A stretch of DNA of 38,772 nucleotides from Deltaproteobacteria bacterium (GTDB taxonomy: Bacteria; Myxococcota; XYA12-FULL-58-9; JABJBS01). A program made the position numbers and the translations under genes. Below are positions 11,401-20,465 of this stretch, piece after piece. The notes under the pieces were generated by a model. The model worked only from the letters and a program-made list of their open reading frames with translations, made no database searches and was not told the DNA's origin. Location: the NCBI GenBank assembly GCA_018668695.1, contig JABJBS010000192.1, forward strand, positions 1 through 38,772, read 5' to 3'. Each line of letters starts with the position of its first letter. Position 1 is the first letter of the stretch.

Positions 11401-14291
11401 TCACTTAAGGCATCGAGAATACCCATATAATTTTGCATTTCATCATGGTTCGTCCACTTCTCCGTAAGATTCTCGACAACGAAATCCGCAGAGAAGTTCT
11501 CGTCAGATCCAAAAAACAGCGCCTCTTGAGATTTCCCTTTCGGCGTGTGCACCCGAAGGTCATGGCCGCTTACTTCAACATCGCCAAAGAGCCCTTTGTA
11601 TTCATAATCAAACGACTCAATGGCTGTTTTCGTCCGGCCTAGCTCTGGCGTATAGGCATCAATCGTCTTCGAACCCACAGAGCGCCGACGAGCAAACTCT
11701 ACAAATGGCAATCGCAGTTCGATTGAATCGCTAACAACCCGCTCACTTGCAGTGACTTCCTCATTGACTCGCACCCCAGAAGCGCGAACGAGTGCCAGTT
11801 GCTGGCACAATCTTAAGTCGCCTCGGATGGCCATATTGTAAGCAAGCCGAGAGACCTTCCCTGCCTCGATTTTCAGGGGCTGCCCTGGTTTACGGTCATT
11901 GCGCAGCTCTTCCGGAACCATATCCGCACGCGGTAAAGTTACAATATTCGTCGCATTGAAATTGAAATCGAGATTCGTATCAAAATCTTTCTTAAGCTTA
12001 ATACCCTTGCGAGCTTCAAAAGCAGCGGAGCCATACTGAGTAACGAGATGGTTCATCGCGCCAGTGCCCACACCTTCGGCCAAGTTTTTATTGAGCAAAC
12101 GCATGTAGCCGGACATCGAAGAGGCCAAGGCTTTTTCAGCGTCATTTTCTAGCTGACTTTCAAACGCAGACGGGTCACCGCCATCTGCTACATAATCCAC
12201 GAAGCCTCGCAGAATATTCACCAAAACTTCTTGTTCCACCTCGGCGCCAGCAAAAGCTTTTAAATGAATGCCAGCTTCCACCGATTTATCATTGCCAATA
12301 ACAAGTCGCGCCTTGCCGTCTCCATGATTGGTCACGCTCATATTGAACGCGCCGCCCATCGCTACAAATGCACCGGCCTCGACACTTGCACCAACGTTTA
12401 CCAACTTGCTAAGCGGTGGCACGTTGTTAAGAGCTGGTACCGATACACCTAGGCCCAATGCTGCATCCAATCGAATATTTGCATCGCCTTTTATGCTAAA
12501 GCTTGCGCCCTCTTCCATCTTCTCGAAATTCTCGGCTTTAAGTGGCATCCGCATAAGTCTTTTGGCTTGGTCATCTACCCTTTTCACCGCGTCCATACTC
12601 GGTGATTCAAAATAAACCAGTCGCTCCATACCAAAGGTCAAACTTTGATTCGCTTCAAAACCAAAATTGGCCATCAACCCTGTTGCGCCCAGAGGAATGG
12701 AATGACCCAAATCTACCCCAAACTTCTCACCAAGCTCGCCCTTCACCCAAACCGGAAGTCCGCCGGGGTACTCGGCGCGATACTTTTCAATCGCCAACAA
12801 GCGAGGGTCATTATCTGGGATATCGCGCTCACGTGTTTTCTGGCCGCTGATAGAAAACTCTAAGCCTATCGTTCGGCCCTCTTCTGCAGAGATGGGTATC
12901 GATTTCTTGCCTTCTATTTTTTTATGAACGAGATCGCTTCCTGCTTTTTGCAGAATCTTGGTAATCCAGTTGCCAACGCCTGCGCCAGCCTTCTTGAACC
13001 AGTTGTCCCCTTTTGAGAATACGGGTTGGTAGTCTGTACCTCGTAAGATGCTTCCAATATAGCCGGGCTGTTCGCGTTTTTTTCGAACCTTAGCTTCGGC
13101 AAAATCAAACACATCTGAAATCGTCCGGTTATCGGTTTTAAGGGTTGAATCACTTGATAATGCACCGGCGACACCTTCAGGCTTAACATCTGAACCAGGC
13201 TTTATCGTGATATCTTCGTTGCTGCTTTCAGGAATACCTCTTGGGGTCATGGCCGCGACCACGTCCTTGGCAACATTCTCGCTATCCTTAGTTCCTATAA
13301 TATCCTTAACACTTGGCCAGGACACTTTCCGACCGGAACCTTGGTCTACCTTCTCTTGCTCGAAGGCGGCCTTCACAAACCCAACCAAGGCATCCCCTAA
13401 ATTCGATAGGCCTCCATCTGAATCAACAAAGGACTCTTGGGATAATAAACTCTCGGTCGCCGATGCGTGATAGCGCTTTTCGCCAGTTCCAAAATCAATC
13501 TGACCATCCTTCTCAAGATCGAAACTCGTGAGTTGCCCTTCAACTCCAAGCTTTCGTGCTTGTCTAGCCAAGGTACCATCTTCGTTCAAAACTGGATGGT
13601 CCACATGCAAGCTGCCTCCAGTTCTTAGAGTAGCTGCTTTGAAAGTCTCAACACCGGTTTGCGTAAGTAGAAAACAAGTGCGAGCAGAACTCTCTGCAAT
13701 GCGCTCAATATCGTCTTTTGTTAACGGTCCGGCACCGGCCAGGTTATATTTCTTACCACCGGTCTCAATTTGAAACTCTACGCGTTCGGCGTTTAGGTCA
13801 GTGGGTAGCTTGGTAATGGAATAGCTGAAGCCGCTCATCGTCGGGTCAAAGGCTGGTGTTATTTCTACATCCTGGGCGGCTCCCACCGTCAACAGAGACC
13901 GATTGAGTTCCTCGGGTACTTTTGCGAGGTCGTTGGCATGAGCACGCCCCGTTGGTCGATCGGTGTTAGGTTGCTCGAGACCATCGGCAGGAGACCTCAT
14001 GGTTTGGGGCTTAGCTTTTCCTGCCCAGCGAGCCGCCATATCCCGTACAAAGCCGTCGGTCTTCGCTGCTAATTCCGAAAAGTCGTCTTTGTTCAAATTT
14101 TGAGGTGGAGTCTCGGCCGGCTTTTTCTCGAGTTCAGCGACACGACGTGCCACCAGTCCGTCTTCAATGGTGTCGCGGCCTTTGTCGGAGGCTTTACCGT
14201 CTGCTGACCCATCATCGGTATGGGCGGTACCGTCTTCAAATTTACGAATCAGGTCACGGACGTTCGAACCGCCCCCCACTTTATCTGCCAT
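8427..14291 (-). CDS. Giant hypothetical cytosolic protein (1954 aa), family not recognised
   Basis: A single uninterrupted frame of 1954 codons, with GGAG eight bases before the ATG. I cannot assign a function. There is no signal peptide, lipobox or clear membrane helix. Residues ~1-110 are polar and likely disordered (DGTAHTDDGSADGKASDKG). Residues ~130-470 look mixed alpha/beta. Residues ~480-700 are glycine-rich and amphipathic-beta (GLMANFGFEANQSLTFGM, LGLGVSVPALNN, VNVGASVEAGAFVAMGG), suggestive of a beta sandwich or barrel. From ~820 to the C terminus the protein is mainly acidic-to-neutral helical repeats with many ADELxxA/LxxL turns, and a short tryptophan-rich stretch near 1735-1750 (SWWQTLLKVITFGLARLW). 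Large toxins or secreted effectors are possible relatives by size, but no catalytic motif was seen. The stop overlaps the convergent trmO by six bases. Confidence 0.85.
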   Translation of the reverse strand: MADKVGGGSNVRDLIRKFEDGTAHTDDGSADGKASDKGRDTIEDGLVARRVAELEKKPAETPPQNLNKDDFSELAAKTDGFVRDMAARWAGKAKPQTMRSPADGLEQPNTDRPTGRAHANDLAKVPEELNRSLLTVGAAQDVEITPAFDPTMSGFSYSITKLPTDLNAERVEFQIETGGKKYNLAGAGPLTKDDIERIAESSARTCFLLTQTGVETFKAATLRTGGSLHVDHPVLNEDGTLARQARKLGVEGQLTSFDLEKDGQIDFGTGEKRYHASATESLLSQESFVDSDGGLSNLGDALVGFVKAAFEQEKVDQGSGRKVSWPSVKDIIGTKDSENVAKDVVAAMTPRGIPESSNEDITIKPGSDVKPEGVAGALSSDSTLKTDNRTISDVFDFAEAKVRKKREQPGYIGSILRGTDYQPVFSKGDNWFKKAGAGVGNWITKILQKAGSDLVHKKIEGKKSIPISAEEGRTIGLEFSISGQKTRERDIPDNDPRLLAIEKYRAEYPGGLPVWVKGELGEKFGVDLGHSIPLGATGLMANFGFEANQSLTFGMERLVYFESPSMDAVKRVDDQAKRLMRMPLKAENFEKMEEGASFSIKGDANIRLDAALGLGVSVPALNNVPPLSKLVNVGASVEAGAFVAMGGAFNMSVTNHGDGKARLVIGNDKSVEAGIHLKAFAGAEVEQEVLVNILRGFVDYVADGGDPSAFESQLENDAEKALASSMSGYMRLLNKNLAEGVGTGAMNHLVTQYGSAAFEARKGIKLKKDFDTNLDFNFNATNIVTLPRADMVPEELRNDRKPGQPLKIEAGKVSRLAYNMAIRGDLRLCQQLALVRASGVRVNEEVTASERVVSDSIELRLPFVEFARRRSVGSKTIDAYTPELGRTKTAIESFDYEYKGLFGDVEVSGHDLRVHTPKGKSQEALFFGSDENFSADFVVENLTEKWTNHDEMQNYMGILDALSEGQLADRCREALEQGDFRDVPDDSIGLIDRLFNVPKEYGRTTAHLHVWLGEKGLRSLLDDDTHEDDLYMAIGEIFTNLSGESKETMPEWALPGADRSIERRGERIDVSGGPALMYDFHKAERSLKTARYLVDNIKSLRGKMQAADTPEKEKVVAQDIRDFLGDCKDRMSAYAALAMLVPVEQRAVEMRLTALREDETPIRFTYIQDGRSSELLYATGFAQMAMAQLKRYGVALDSETRLRIGNLLGKVRGELNSPSPDLFVIDRSMRVLRQELALMDETAPKLMDVIEGDIGMARAYMDSIPSVETIESVLPGPLGTELSILRMTTERELNKSNPDMTLLRGKFKNIFDKMPIYRNLQAADSIIDSTAMLANKLAASEPELAQSAVEAVNQFRKAMEADELDDKAIQKAVENITSVNRVLVGELEDEVQAKGEIAALEVIEKSKISGSVGGDPSIDRDLAAAREAEGIKYKTLAGSASTAAVSYFERTGAVPKTFIGTARKSLGEGVVTASMVREAELAMANSAPTGRLDIPTLPNAKVNDMIRLLRDGNASGFVELADALRFRQPVSFDVPKVMVLDSLLAGIATADREAFLEKVPSNRKAKFKRVFADIDSDRKHGLERTDGKSLKANLLATPSFKQDVDFLKALIKKDPARFSSSLDSLGYNGAFSQLQGKSTSRLEDVFGWMSGDELNEVCSKIDSKQYARFLELVKSSDLRPQTRARLAGQIVDNNFFWRQEEELVAALVTGMNAGDLRLFFDQLYTDGKLERFLDAGSWWQTLLKVITFGLARLWTHDNEAAMRIVAKQGWSSSELKAQYNSHVPFVDRIEKDAENILLDSVLGTVPMDPLVASGCRAVHSIVGNVKYYHYKDIPKAGLKMLEKAAEGAGEALVLRLVDVAKNGGTPAEIKEEYKKFFEGLSPEAVAHQFRTGDVDGTATVLARALRDGAVKKLTSEAKRGRNSFITPELITFLGDSTQSGVMETPPEPEEDGAS

Positions 14292-14586
14292 TTTTCAACT
14301 CCGGCTCAGCAACAACCAATGAGGCCATCGCTCTAGATATTGAACCACCGCTTACCGGTCACTGGCAAATGGAGATCTCGTAGAATTATCGGCGTAAAAT
14401 CAACTGTGTTGCGTCAAAATGGCTGGATTCAATGAAGATCGCTCGATTTGGGCAGGCGCTGCTCGATCAAACATGCTTGACACAATGCGGTATAGCCTCC
14501 ATGTGACGTTTCGACCGTTGTTATTAGGTTGCTTCAGGGATAGATTTTCCGTTCTGAGGCCACCCATTGGCCCATGAGGAGTTACC
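14292..14586. other. Divergent intergenic region between the giant gene and purF
   Basis: This 295-base gap must carry the promoters of the minus-strand giant gene and of plus-strand purF. A TTGACA occurs near 14474, but no -10 hexamer lies 16-18 bases downstream. GAGGAG six bases before ATG 14587 is the purF ribosome site. I see no convincing PurR-type operator, riboswitch or further gene. Confidence 0.5.
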
Positions 14587-16077
14587 ATGTGCGGCATCGT
14601 TGGAATCGCTGGAACTGAGTCTGTAAGTGTCCGTATTTACGATGCTTTAACCGTATTACAGCACCGCGGGCAAGATGCAGCAGGCATTGCCACGTCCGAT
14701 GGACGCCGGCTCAATGTGCGTAAAAACAACGGCCTCGTCCGGGATGTTTTTCGACCCAGCCATATGCACGAACTCACTGGTAATTTAGGGCTAGGACACG
14801 TTCGCTACCCTACCGCAGGGTCAGCAGATGCGCACGAAGCTCAGCCATTTTGCCTCAGCAGCCCACACGGAATTGCCCTGGCTCACAACGGTAACCTCAT
14901 CAACACCGATAGCCTCCGAAAAGAACTCACCGATTCAGGCATCAACTTAGCAACGAATTCGGACTCCGAAGTACTCCTCAACATCTTCGCCAACGCACTT
15001 CCCTCGGATGTCACTCACCCAACCGATGAGGATATTTTCGCAGCGGTTCGTGAAGTAAACGACAAATGCAAAGGTGGGTACGCCGTTGTTGCCATGCTTC
15101 CAAATGTTGGGCTCATCGGATTCAGAGACCCCAACGGAATTCGTCCAGTGATTTTCGGTAAACGAACCAGTCCAGACGGTGATGAATACATGCTCGCCAG
15201 TGAAAGCGTGGCCCTCGACGTGGCTGGCTTTGAACTTGTTCGAGATATCGACGCAGGTGAGGCTGTTATTTTTCGCCACAGTGTAGAGCCCGCTTCAGAT
15301 ATCTGCTCAGACTCAGCAGAACATCACCCTTGTATTTTTGAATACGTTTACCTCGCGCGGCCAGACTCCATCATCGACGGCATTTCAGTCTATAAGTCGC
15401 GGCTTAGAATGGGTGATAAATTAGCCCAACAAGTCAAAGACGATTGGCCTGACCACGATATCGATGTTGTGATTCCTGTTCCCGATACAAGTCGCTCAGC
15501 GGCCATTCAAATGGCGCATCACCTCGGTGTTAAATACCGCGAAGGCTTTATTAAGAATCGCTACATCGGCCGAACCTTCATCATGCCCGGCCAACAACTG
15601 CGTAAAAAGTCAGTTCGCAAAAAGCTCAACGCGATTGAACTCGAGTTTAAAGATAAGAATGTGCTCTTGGTCGATGACTCCATCGTGCGTGGGACAACAT
15701 GCTCCCAGATCATTCAAATGGCGCGTGAAGCTGGCGCGAAAAAAGTTTATTTCGCATCTGCGGCACCTGCGGTCCGTAATCCCAATGTTTATGGAATTGA
15801 TATGCCTGCAGCGAGCGAGCTGATTGCCCATGGCCGCACCACTGAAGAAGTTCAGGAAGCGATTGGCGCCGATAGACTGTTTTACCAGCACCTTGAGGAC
15901 CTCTTAGATTCTGCCCGTGAAGGAAATCCCGAACGGGTTAAATTTGAGGATTCAGTTTTCTCAGGCAGCTACATCACAGGTGATGTGAAACAAAGTTATC
16001 TAGATGAACTTGAAGCAGCGCGTAACGATCAAGCTAAAAAAGAGAATGCGCCTGGCCAAGAAATCGCACTGGCCTAA
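14587..16077 (+). CDS. purF: Amidophosphoribosyltransferase, E. coli type without Fe-S cluster
   Basis: Catalyses the first committed step of purine synthesis: PRPP plus glutamine to phosphoribosylamine. The 496-residue protein begins MCGIVGIAG, so Cys2 becomes the N-terminal glutamine amidotransferase nucleophile after Met removal; [18 protein letters not shown] follows closely the E. coli enzyme. The phosphoribosyltransferase domain includes [10 protein letters not shown] and the PRPP loop [10 protein letters not shown] at about residues 362-371. The cluster ligands of the Bacillus-type enzyme are absent: the equivalent of the HPC cysteine is asparagine (RNPNVYGID) and there is no C-terminal CxxC. 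A second, Fe-S-type purF lies 12 kb away. The stop abuts the stop of the convergent small gene (TAATTA). Confidence 0.96.
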   Translation: MCGIVGIAGTESVSVRIYDALTVLQHRGQDAAGIATSDGRRLNVRKNNGLVRDVFRPSHMHELTGNLGLGHVRYPTAGSADAHEAQPFCLSSPHGIALAHNGNLINTDSLRKELTDSGINLATNSDSEVLLNIFANALPSDVTHPTDEDIFAAVREVNDKCKGGYAVVAMLPNVGLIGFRDPNGIRPVIFGKRTSPDGDEYMLASESVALDVAGFELVRDIDAGEAVIFRHSVEPASDICSDSAEHHPCIFEYVYLARPDSIIDGISVYKSRLRMGDKLAQQVKDDWPDHDIDVVIPVPDTSRSAAIQMAHHLGVKYREGFIKNRYIGRTFIMPGQQLRKKSVRKKLNAIELEFKDKNVLLVDDSIVRGTTCSQIIQMAREAGAKKVYFASAAPAVRNPNVYGIDMPAASELIAHGRTTEEVQEAIGADRLFYQHLEDLLDSAREGNPERVKFEDSVFSGSYITGDVKQSYLDELEAARNDQAKKENAPGQEIALA

Positions 16078-16476
16078 TTAAGACTGCTTTTTATACGGTC
16101 TACCGGGCTCGTAAATACCATAAACCACTCGGAAGCCATCGACGGCTCCGGCCTCCCAATCATCCCACTCGCTGCGCTCACCTTCACGAATAGTCAGCTC
16201 CGTTTGGCTTTCAAGCTTCGGTAAATAAGTCTTTAAAAGGGACGAAAGTACCTCAGAGAGAAGCGTTCGGTCTGGTAGCTCATTTTCGGTAAGGCCCATC
16301 ACATCAACCTTAAGACCACTCAAGACACCTTTATCCTGGGGTTCCCAAAGCGCCATCACATAGTGGTTCCCACCGCCAAGTACATCGGCCAAGCACTGGG
16401 AGCTGCGTCCCAAAAGCTCTACCGAATCCATGGTTTCCAGGTCGGTCCCTAACATCTGTATACGAATACAAGGCAT
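16078..16476 (-). CDS. Small MIF/tautomerase-like protein (132 aa, tentative)
   Basis: The sequence starts MPCIRIQM, placing a proline right after the initiator Met, as in tautomerase-superfamily enzymes where Pro1 is the catalytic base. The layout that follows resembles the MIF fold: a first strand, a helix (LLGRSSQCLADVLG), a strand (HYVMALWEP), then a second unit with VDVMGL, a helix (LLSEVLSSLLKTYLP) and a strand (TELTIREGE). The chain is slightly longer than MIF (~115) and the C-terminal WDDWEAG is only loosely similar to the MIF WGWNG region. This is pattern matching without a search, so the family call is tentative. It converges on purF with the two stop codons adjacent. Confidence 0.45.
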   Translation of the reverse strand: MPCIRIQMLGTDLETMDSVELLGRSSQCLADVLGGGNHYVMALWEPQDKGVLSGLKVDVMGLTENELPDRTLLSEVLSSLLKTYLPKLESQTELTIREGERSEWDDWEAGAVDGFRVVYGIYEPGRPYKKQS

Positions 16477-16633
16477 GTTTTATGTATCCCTCAAAGGCCT
16501 ATGGCTAGAACAGTTCAGGATTGTATCGACCTGTCACAAATCCAGTAACGGTGCCGGTTGTATCTGATAAAAACTAACGCTATGGGTTTGTTTACTCAGA
16601 GTAATTCGGGCTCTTCATCACAAAAAGCAGGCG

Positions 16634-18295
16634 ATGAGATTTCTTCCATTTATAGATTTGAAGCCGTACCCGTCGAAACATGCCCGGGCAGACTTTTTAG
16701 CGGCGAGCTCAGTTCTCTTCATGGCCATCCCTCAGGGCATTGCTTATGCTTTAATTGCCGGAATCCCGCCGGTCATGGGCCTCTATGCGGCCACCGTTCC
16801 CACGATTGTCGGCTCATTGATGCGCAGCTCGCGTCACGTCATCACGGGGCCGACCAATGCCCTTAGTCTTCTTTTTGCTGGGACTTTAGCTCTCAATCTA
16901 AGTGCCGACCCGGCTGAAATAGCGCTTACGACCGCTCTTATGGTCGGGCTCTTCCAGATTCTCGCCGGTTGGTTTCGTGTGGGAGCATTGATCGGCCTTA
17001 TTTCTAGCTCAGTTGTACTGGGATATATCACAGGAGCTGGTGTCCTAATCGCCGTCGGACAACTTCCTAATTTAACCGGTACCTCCGCTGCCCATGGAAA
17101 TATCTATCAAATGCTCAGCGGCTGGTTTGCCCAGCTTGATTCCGTGTCCTGGCTTAGCGTCAGCATTGGGCTCACAACGACCCTCTTTATCGCAGCCCTC
17201 AAGAAGTTTCGCCAAACCCTGCCAAGCCCCGTTATCGCCATCGTGCTTGCGACCTTGTGCTCAAGCATTTTTGGATTAAGCGAAGGCGGACTGAGTATTA
17301 TTCAAAACATTTCCCCAATACCCAGTGGGTTTCCCCAGTTTACCCAACCGGATCTAAGCCTTGTTCCATCATTGCTCCCCATTGCTTTCGCACTGACGAT
17401 GCTATCACTTGTTGAGTCTAGCTCAGTGGCCCGAACGCTCGCTTTTGAAAGCAAACAACCTATCGACAACAATGTGGAGTTCAGTGGTCAAGGGCTTGCT
17501 AATATCACGGCTGCTTTCTGCGGCGGTTATCCCATCAGTGGAAGTCCATCGCGCTCTAAATTGAATCAGGTAGCAGGTGCACAAACTCGAATGGCCGGTG
17601 TTCTCTCTGGGACCATGATGCTGGCAGTGCTCGCGGGCTTCGGAGAGCTTATTAACCAAACGCCGTTGGCTGCGTTAGCAGGCTTGCTCATGATTGTCGC
17701 ATGGGACTTAATCGACCTTCCGCGGATTCGCGCCACCCTCCGGTCGGCCCTTGCTGATAAAGTCAGCTTTCTGATTACCCTCGTTGCCACATGCACCCTC
17801 ACGCTCGATCTTGCGATTTACACCGGCATTGCCCTTAGCATTCTGATGAACATCATGGGTTACCGAAAACTCCGAGCCTTCCAGTACTCTATCCGCGGCA
17901 CCGAGCTCCAAGCGACGCCCCTTTCTGATTCTCCAGGACTCACGGATATGGTGTTTCGTGTCGTTGGTTTGGATGGCAAATTGTTTTTTGGCGCCGAGAC
18001 GAAACTTCGAAAAATCCTCAAACAAGTTCTCACACCTGAGGTCACGCGATGCGTGGTTATTCACATCGAAGACAAAAGTCAGATTGATTTCTCAATCGCA
18101 ACTTGTATTCTTGAATTTTCTAACCAGCTTCAAGCTCAAGATGGAACATTAATTCTATCTGGGCTAAGCCCCTCCGGTCGAAAACAAATCGAGGAGGTTC
18201 AGGCCCTCTACCCGGATTCACGACCCGAGTTTCTAACTGAAGGCGGCAATTGGACTCTTGAAAAACACCAAAATGCGCTCGATTTTCAGAAATAA
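16634..18295 (+). CDS. SulP/SLC26 family anion transporter with C-terminal STAS domain
   Basis: The 553-residue protein has the SulP architecture: a membrane domain of roughly 12-14 helices (residues ~15-425) and a cytosolic STAS domain (~450-540). The conserved entry motif IPQGIAYALIAGIPPVMGLYA lies near residues 32-52 and GPTNALSLL near 75. The segment GSPSRSKLNQVAGAQTRMAG sits in the family's conserved TM8 region. The STAS part (FFGAETKLRKIL, IDFSIATCILEF) is recognisable but divergent. Substrate (sulfate, bicarbonate, a dicarboxylate or other anion) cannot be told from sequence. ATG 16634 has only a weak AGG upstream, but the N terminus has the expected length. The gene lies upstream of korAB with a 200-base gap. 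Confidence 0.9.
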   Translation: MRFLPFIDLKPYPSKHARADFLAASSVLFMAIPQGIAYALIAGIPPVMGLYAATVPTIVGSLMRSSRHVITGPTNALSLLFAGTLALNLSADPAEIALTTALMVGLFQILAGWFRVGALIGLISSSVVLGYITGAGVLIAVGQLPNLTGTSAAHGNIYQMLSGWFAQLDSVSWLSVSIGLTTTLFIAALKKFRQTLPSPVIAIVLATLCSSIFGLSEGGLSIIQNISPIPSGFPQFTQPDLSLVPSLLPIAFALTMLSLVESSSVARTLAFESKQPIDNNVEFSGQGLANITAAFCGGYPISGSPSRSKLNQVAGAQTRMAGVLSGTMMLAVLAGFGELINQTPLAALAGLLMIVAWDLIDLPRIRATLRSALADKVSFLITLVATCTLTLDLAIYTGIALSILMNIMGYRKLRAFQYSIRGTELQATPLSDSPGLTDMVFRVVGLDGKLFFGAETKLRKILKQVLTPEVTRCVVIHIEDKSQIDFSIATCILEFSNQLQAQDGTLILSGLSPSGRKQIEEVQALYPDSRPEFLTEGGNWTLEKHQNALDFQK

Positions 18296-18498
18296 ACCGA
18301 TTTTTACCAACTAGAGACAAAGTCCGGCCAATAGTCACTACTTTTACAATGTTTTTCCTTGTATCTTATTGACTAAACCTGCGTTTCAAGACGACAAGCA
18401 GATTTGAATGCTTAAGGATGAAGAGCTTCATTTCGGGCTCAAATATCCAATGCACACACGTCGTAGGCCATCCGCAGCCTGCCCTAATGGTGTAAAAT

Positions 18499-20448
18499 AT
18501 GAGCGATGTAGAAGTAGAAGTTGGCAGCTCCTCCGAAACGACGCCGGTCCAAGAAGTAGACCGCGTTAACATTCGCTTTGCCGGTGATTCCGGAGATGGC
18601 ATGCAGCTTACGGGTAATCGTTTTACCCAAGAGACTGCACTATCTGGTAACGACCTTCGGACCTTTCCGGATTACCCTGCAGAAATTCGCGCTCCGGCCG
18701 GTACTCTCGCAGGCGTCAGCGCTTTCCAAATCAGTTTCTCGAGCCATGCGATACACACAGCCGGAGACGCACCCGATGTATTGGTTGCAATGAACCCGGC
18801 CGCCCTCGCTGCCAACCTGAAAGATCTCAAAGATGGCGGCACACTGATTCTCAACAGTGCTCAATTCACAAAACGAAACCTCGAAAAAGCGGGCTACTCA
18901 GCGAACCCAATCGAAGACGAAAGCCTAAAAGCTTACAAGCTCCACAGTATCGATATCACGGGCATGACAACGAAAGCCCTAGAGGACACTGGGCTAACGA
19001 CTAAAATCATGGACCGTTGCAAAAACTTCTTTGCGCTCGGTGTGACCCTTTGGCTTTACAACCGAAGCTTTGACTCCACCGTTGAATGGATCGGTAAAAA
19101 GTTTGGCAAAAAGCCCGAGCTGGTTGAAGCCAACACCAAGGTTCTCAAGGCTGGCTATTACTACGGTGAGACGGCAGAAATTTTCGATGGTCGATTCGAA
19201 GTAAAGAAAGCGCCGATTACCGAGGGTGTTTATCGAAATATAAACGGTAACAGCTCCCTCGCGATGGGCTTCGTGGCAGCTTCTATGAAAGCCAATCGAG
19301 ACCTCTTTCTAGGATCCTACCCAATTACGCCAGCCAGCACGATTCTTCACGAACTTGCTCGCTACAAAGCCTACGGCGTTAAAACCTTTCAAGCCGAAGA
19401 TGAAATTGCTGCAGTCTGCGCGGCAGTGGGTGCATCATTTGGCGGTGCATTGGCCATTACAACCACAAGCGGGCCTGGGCTAGCACTGAAAGCCGAAGCC
19501 ATCGGGCTTGCTGTTATGACTGAGCTACCCTTGGTTGCCATCAACGTACAGCGCGGCGGTCCTTCAACCGGATTACCCACTAAAACTGAACAATCAGACC
19601 TTCTTCAAGGCCTCTACGGACGTAACGGTGAAGCTCCGATGCCGGTGCTCGCTTGCGCCTCACCTGCTGACGCATTCGAAACGGCGTACGAAGCTGCCCG
19701 GATTGCACTGAAATATATGACTCCAGTTCTTTTGCTTAGCGATGGTTACATCGCCAATGGGACAGAGCCATGGAAACTACCCGACCCTGATAAACTCATT
19801 CCAATCGAGACCTTCAGCTGGACCGACCCGGAGACTTTTCAACCATACAGCCGAAACCCCGAAACTCTCGCACGCCCATGGGTTACGCCCGGTACTCCCA
19901 AAATGGAACATCGCCTCGGTGGTCTAGAGAAGGCTCACCTCACCGGTGGTGTCTCTTACGACCCACATAACCACGAGATGATGATTCGTATGCGTGACGA
20001 AAAAGTAAAACGCGTGACTGAAGAGATTCCTGCAACAGCAATTGAAGGCGGAGATTCAGGCGAGCTTCTTATTGTCGGCTGGGGTTCAACCTACGGAGTC
20101 ATTCTGGGGGCAGCGGCCAACTTAAGAGCTCAAGGTCGTAAGGTTTCCTGTATTCACCTGCGTTACCTCAATCCACTGCCGCCAGATCTTAAAGAAGTCT
20201 TTTCTCGTTTTGACCAAGTTGTTGTAGCGGAAATGAACCTTGGCCAGCTGGCAATGATTCTTCGAGCGGAAACGCTTGTGGACATTAAGAAGATAACCAA
20301 AGTTCAAGGACAACCTTTCAAGGAATCCGAAATTGTTGGTAAGGCCACAGAAATCATGGGTGGAAAAAGTACCAGTCCATTCCTGCTAAAGACACTGGAA
20401 AATATTATCGAAGGCCCATTGGCTCAGGCCGAGAAACCTGTTCACTGA
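18499..20448 (+). CDS. korA: 2-oxoacid:acceptor oxidoreductase, fused gamma-alpha subunit (2-oxoglutarate type)
   Basis: Catalyses CoA-dependent oxidative decarboxylation of a 2-oxoacid with a low-potential acceptor. Residues ~20-210 form the gamma domain (VNIRFAGDSGDGMQLTGNRF, FPDYPAEIRAPAGT), fused to the alpha pyrimidine-binding domain beginning near residue 250, with SYPITPAS at about 271-278, FQAEDEIAAVCAAVGASFGG and TTTSGPG. A C-terminal transketolase-like domain II follows. This two-subunit arrangement without an integral ferredoxin domain matches the oxygen-tolerant KorAB described in Mycobacterium and related aerobes. The preference for 2-oxoglutarate is inferred from this architecture. 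korB follows after 17 bases. The ribosome site is weak (GGTG). Confidence 0.92.
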   Translation: MSDVEVEVGSSSETTPVQEVDRVNIRFAGDSGDGMQLTGNRFTQETALSGNDLRTFPDYPAEIRAPAGTLAGVSAFQISFSSHAIHTAGDAPDVLVAMNPAALAANLKDLKDGGTLILNSAQFTKRNLEKAGYSANPIEDESLKAYKLHSIDITGMTTKALEDTGLTTKIMDRCKNFFALGVTLWLYNRSFDSTVEWIGKKFGKKPELVEANTKVLKAGYYYGETAEIFDGRFEVKKAPITEGVYRNINGNSSLAMGFVAASMKANRDLFLGSYPITPASTILHELARYKAYGVKTFQAEDEIAAVCAAVGASFGGALAITTTSGPGLALKAEAIGLAVMTELPLVAINVQRGGPSTGLPTKTEQSDLLQGLYGRNGEAPMPVLACASPADAFETAYEAARIALKYMTPVLLLSDGYIANGTEPWKLPDPDKLIPIETFSWTDPETFQPYSRNPETLARPWVTPGTPKMEHRLGGLEKAHLTGGVSYDPHNHEMMIRMRDEKVKRVTEEIPATAIEGGDSGELLIVGWGSTYGVILGAAANLRAQGRKVSCIHLRYLNPLPPDLKEVFSRFDQVVVAEMNLGQLAMILRAETLVDIKKITKVQGQPFKESEIVGKATEIMGGKSTSPFLLKTLENIIEGPLAQAEKPVH

Positions 20449-20465
20449 TCAAAGGAAGTAAACTC

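Noticed and set aside
12328-12863. Several plus-strand frames of 60-95 codons inside the giant gene.
   Set aside because: They are antisense shadows of a long, well-supported minus-strand frame and have no ribosome sites or recognisable content.
8427-14291. Giant protein as an AvrE-type type III effector.
   Set aside because: Size is similar, but no WxxxE motif, secretion chaperone gene or type III neighbour was seen.
8427-14291. Horizontally acquired island around the giant gene.
   Set aside because: No integrase, tRNA, direct repeats or obvious base-composition shift was seen at the borders; both flanking junctions are tight.
14470-14500. TTGACA followed by GTATAG as a sigma-70 promoter for purF.
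   Set aside because: The spacing is only seven bases, and no acceptable -10 box lies at 16-18 bases.
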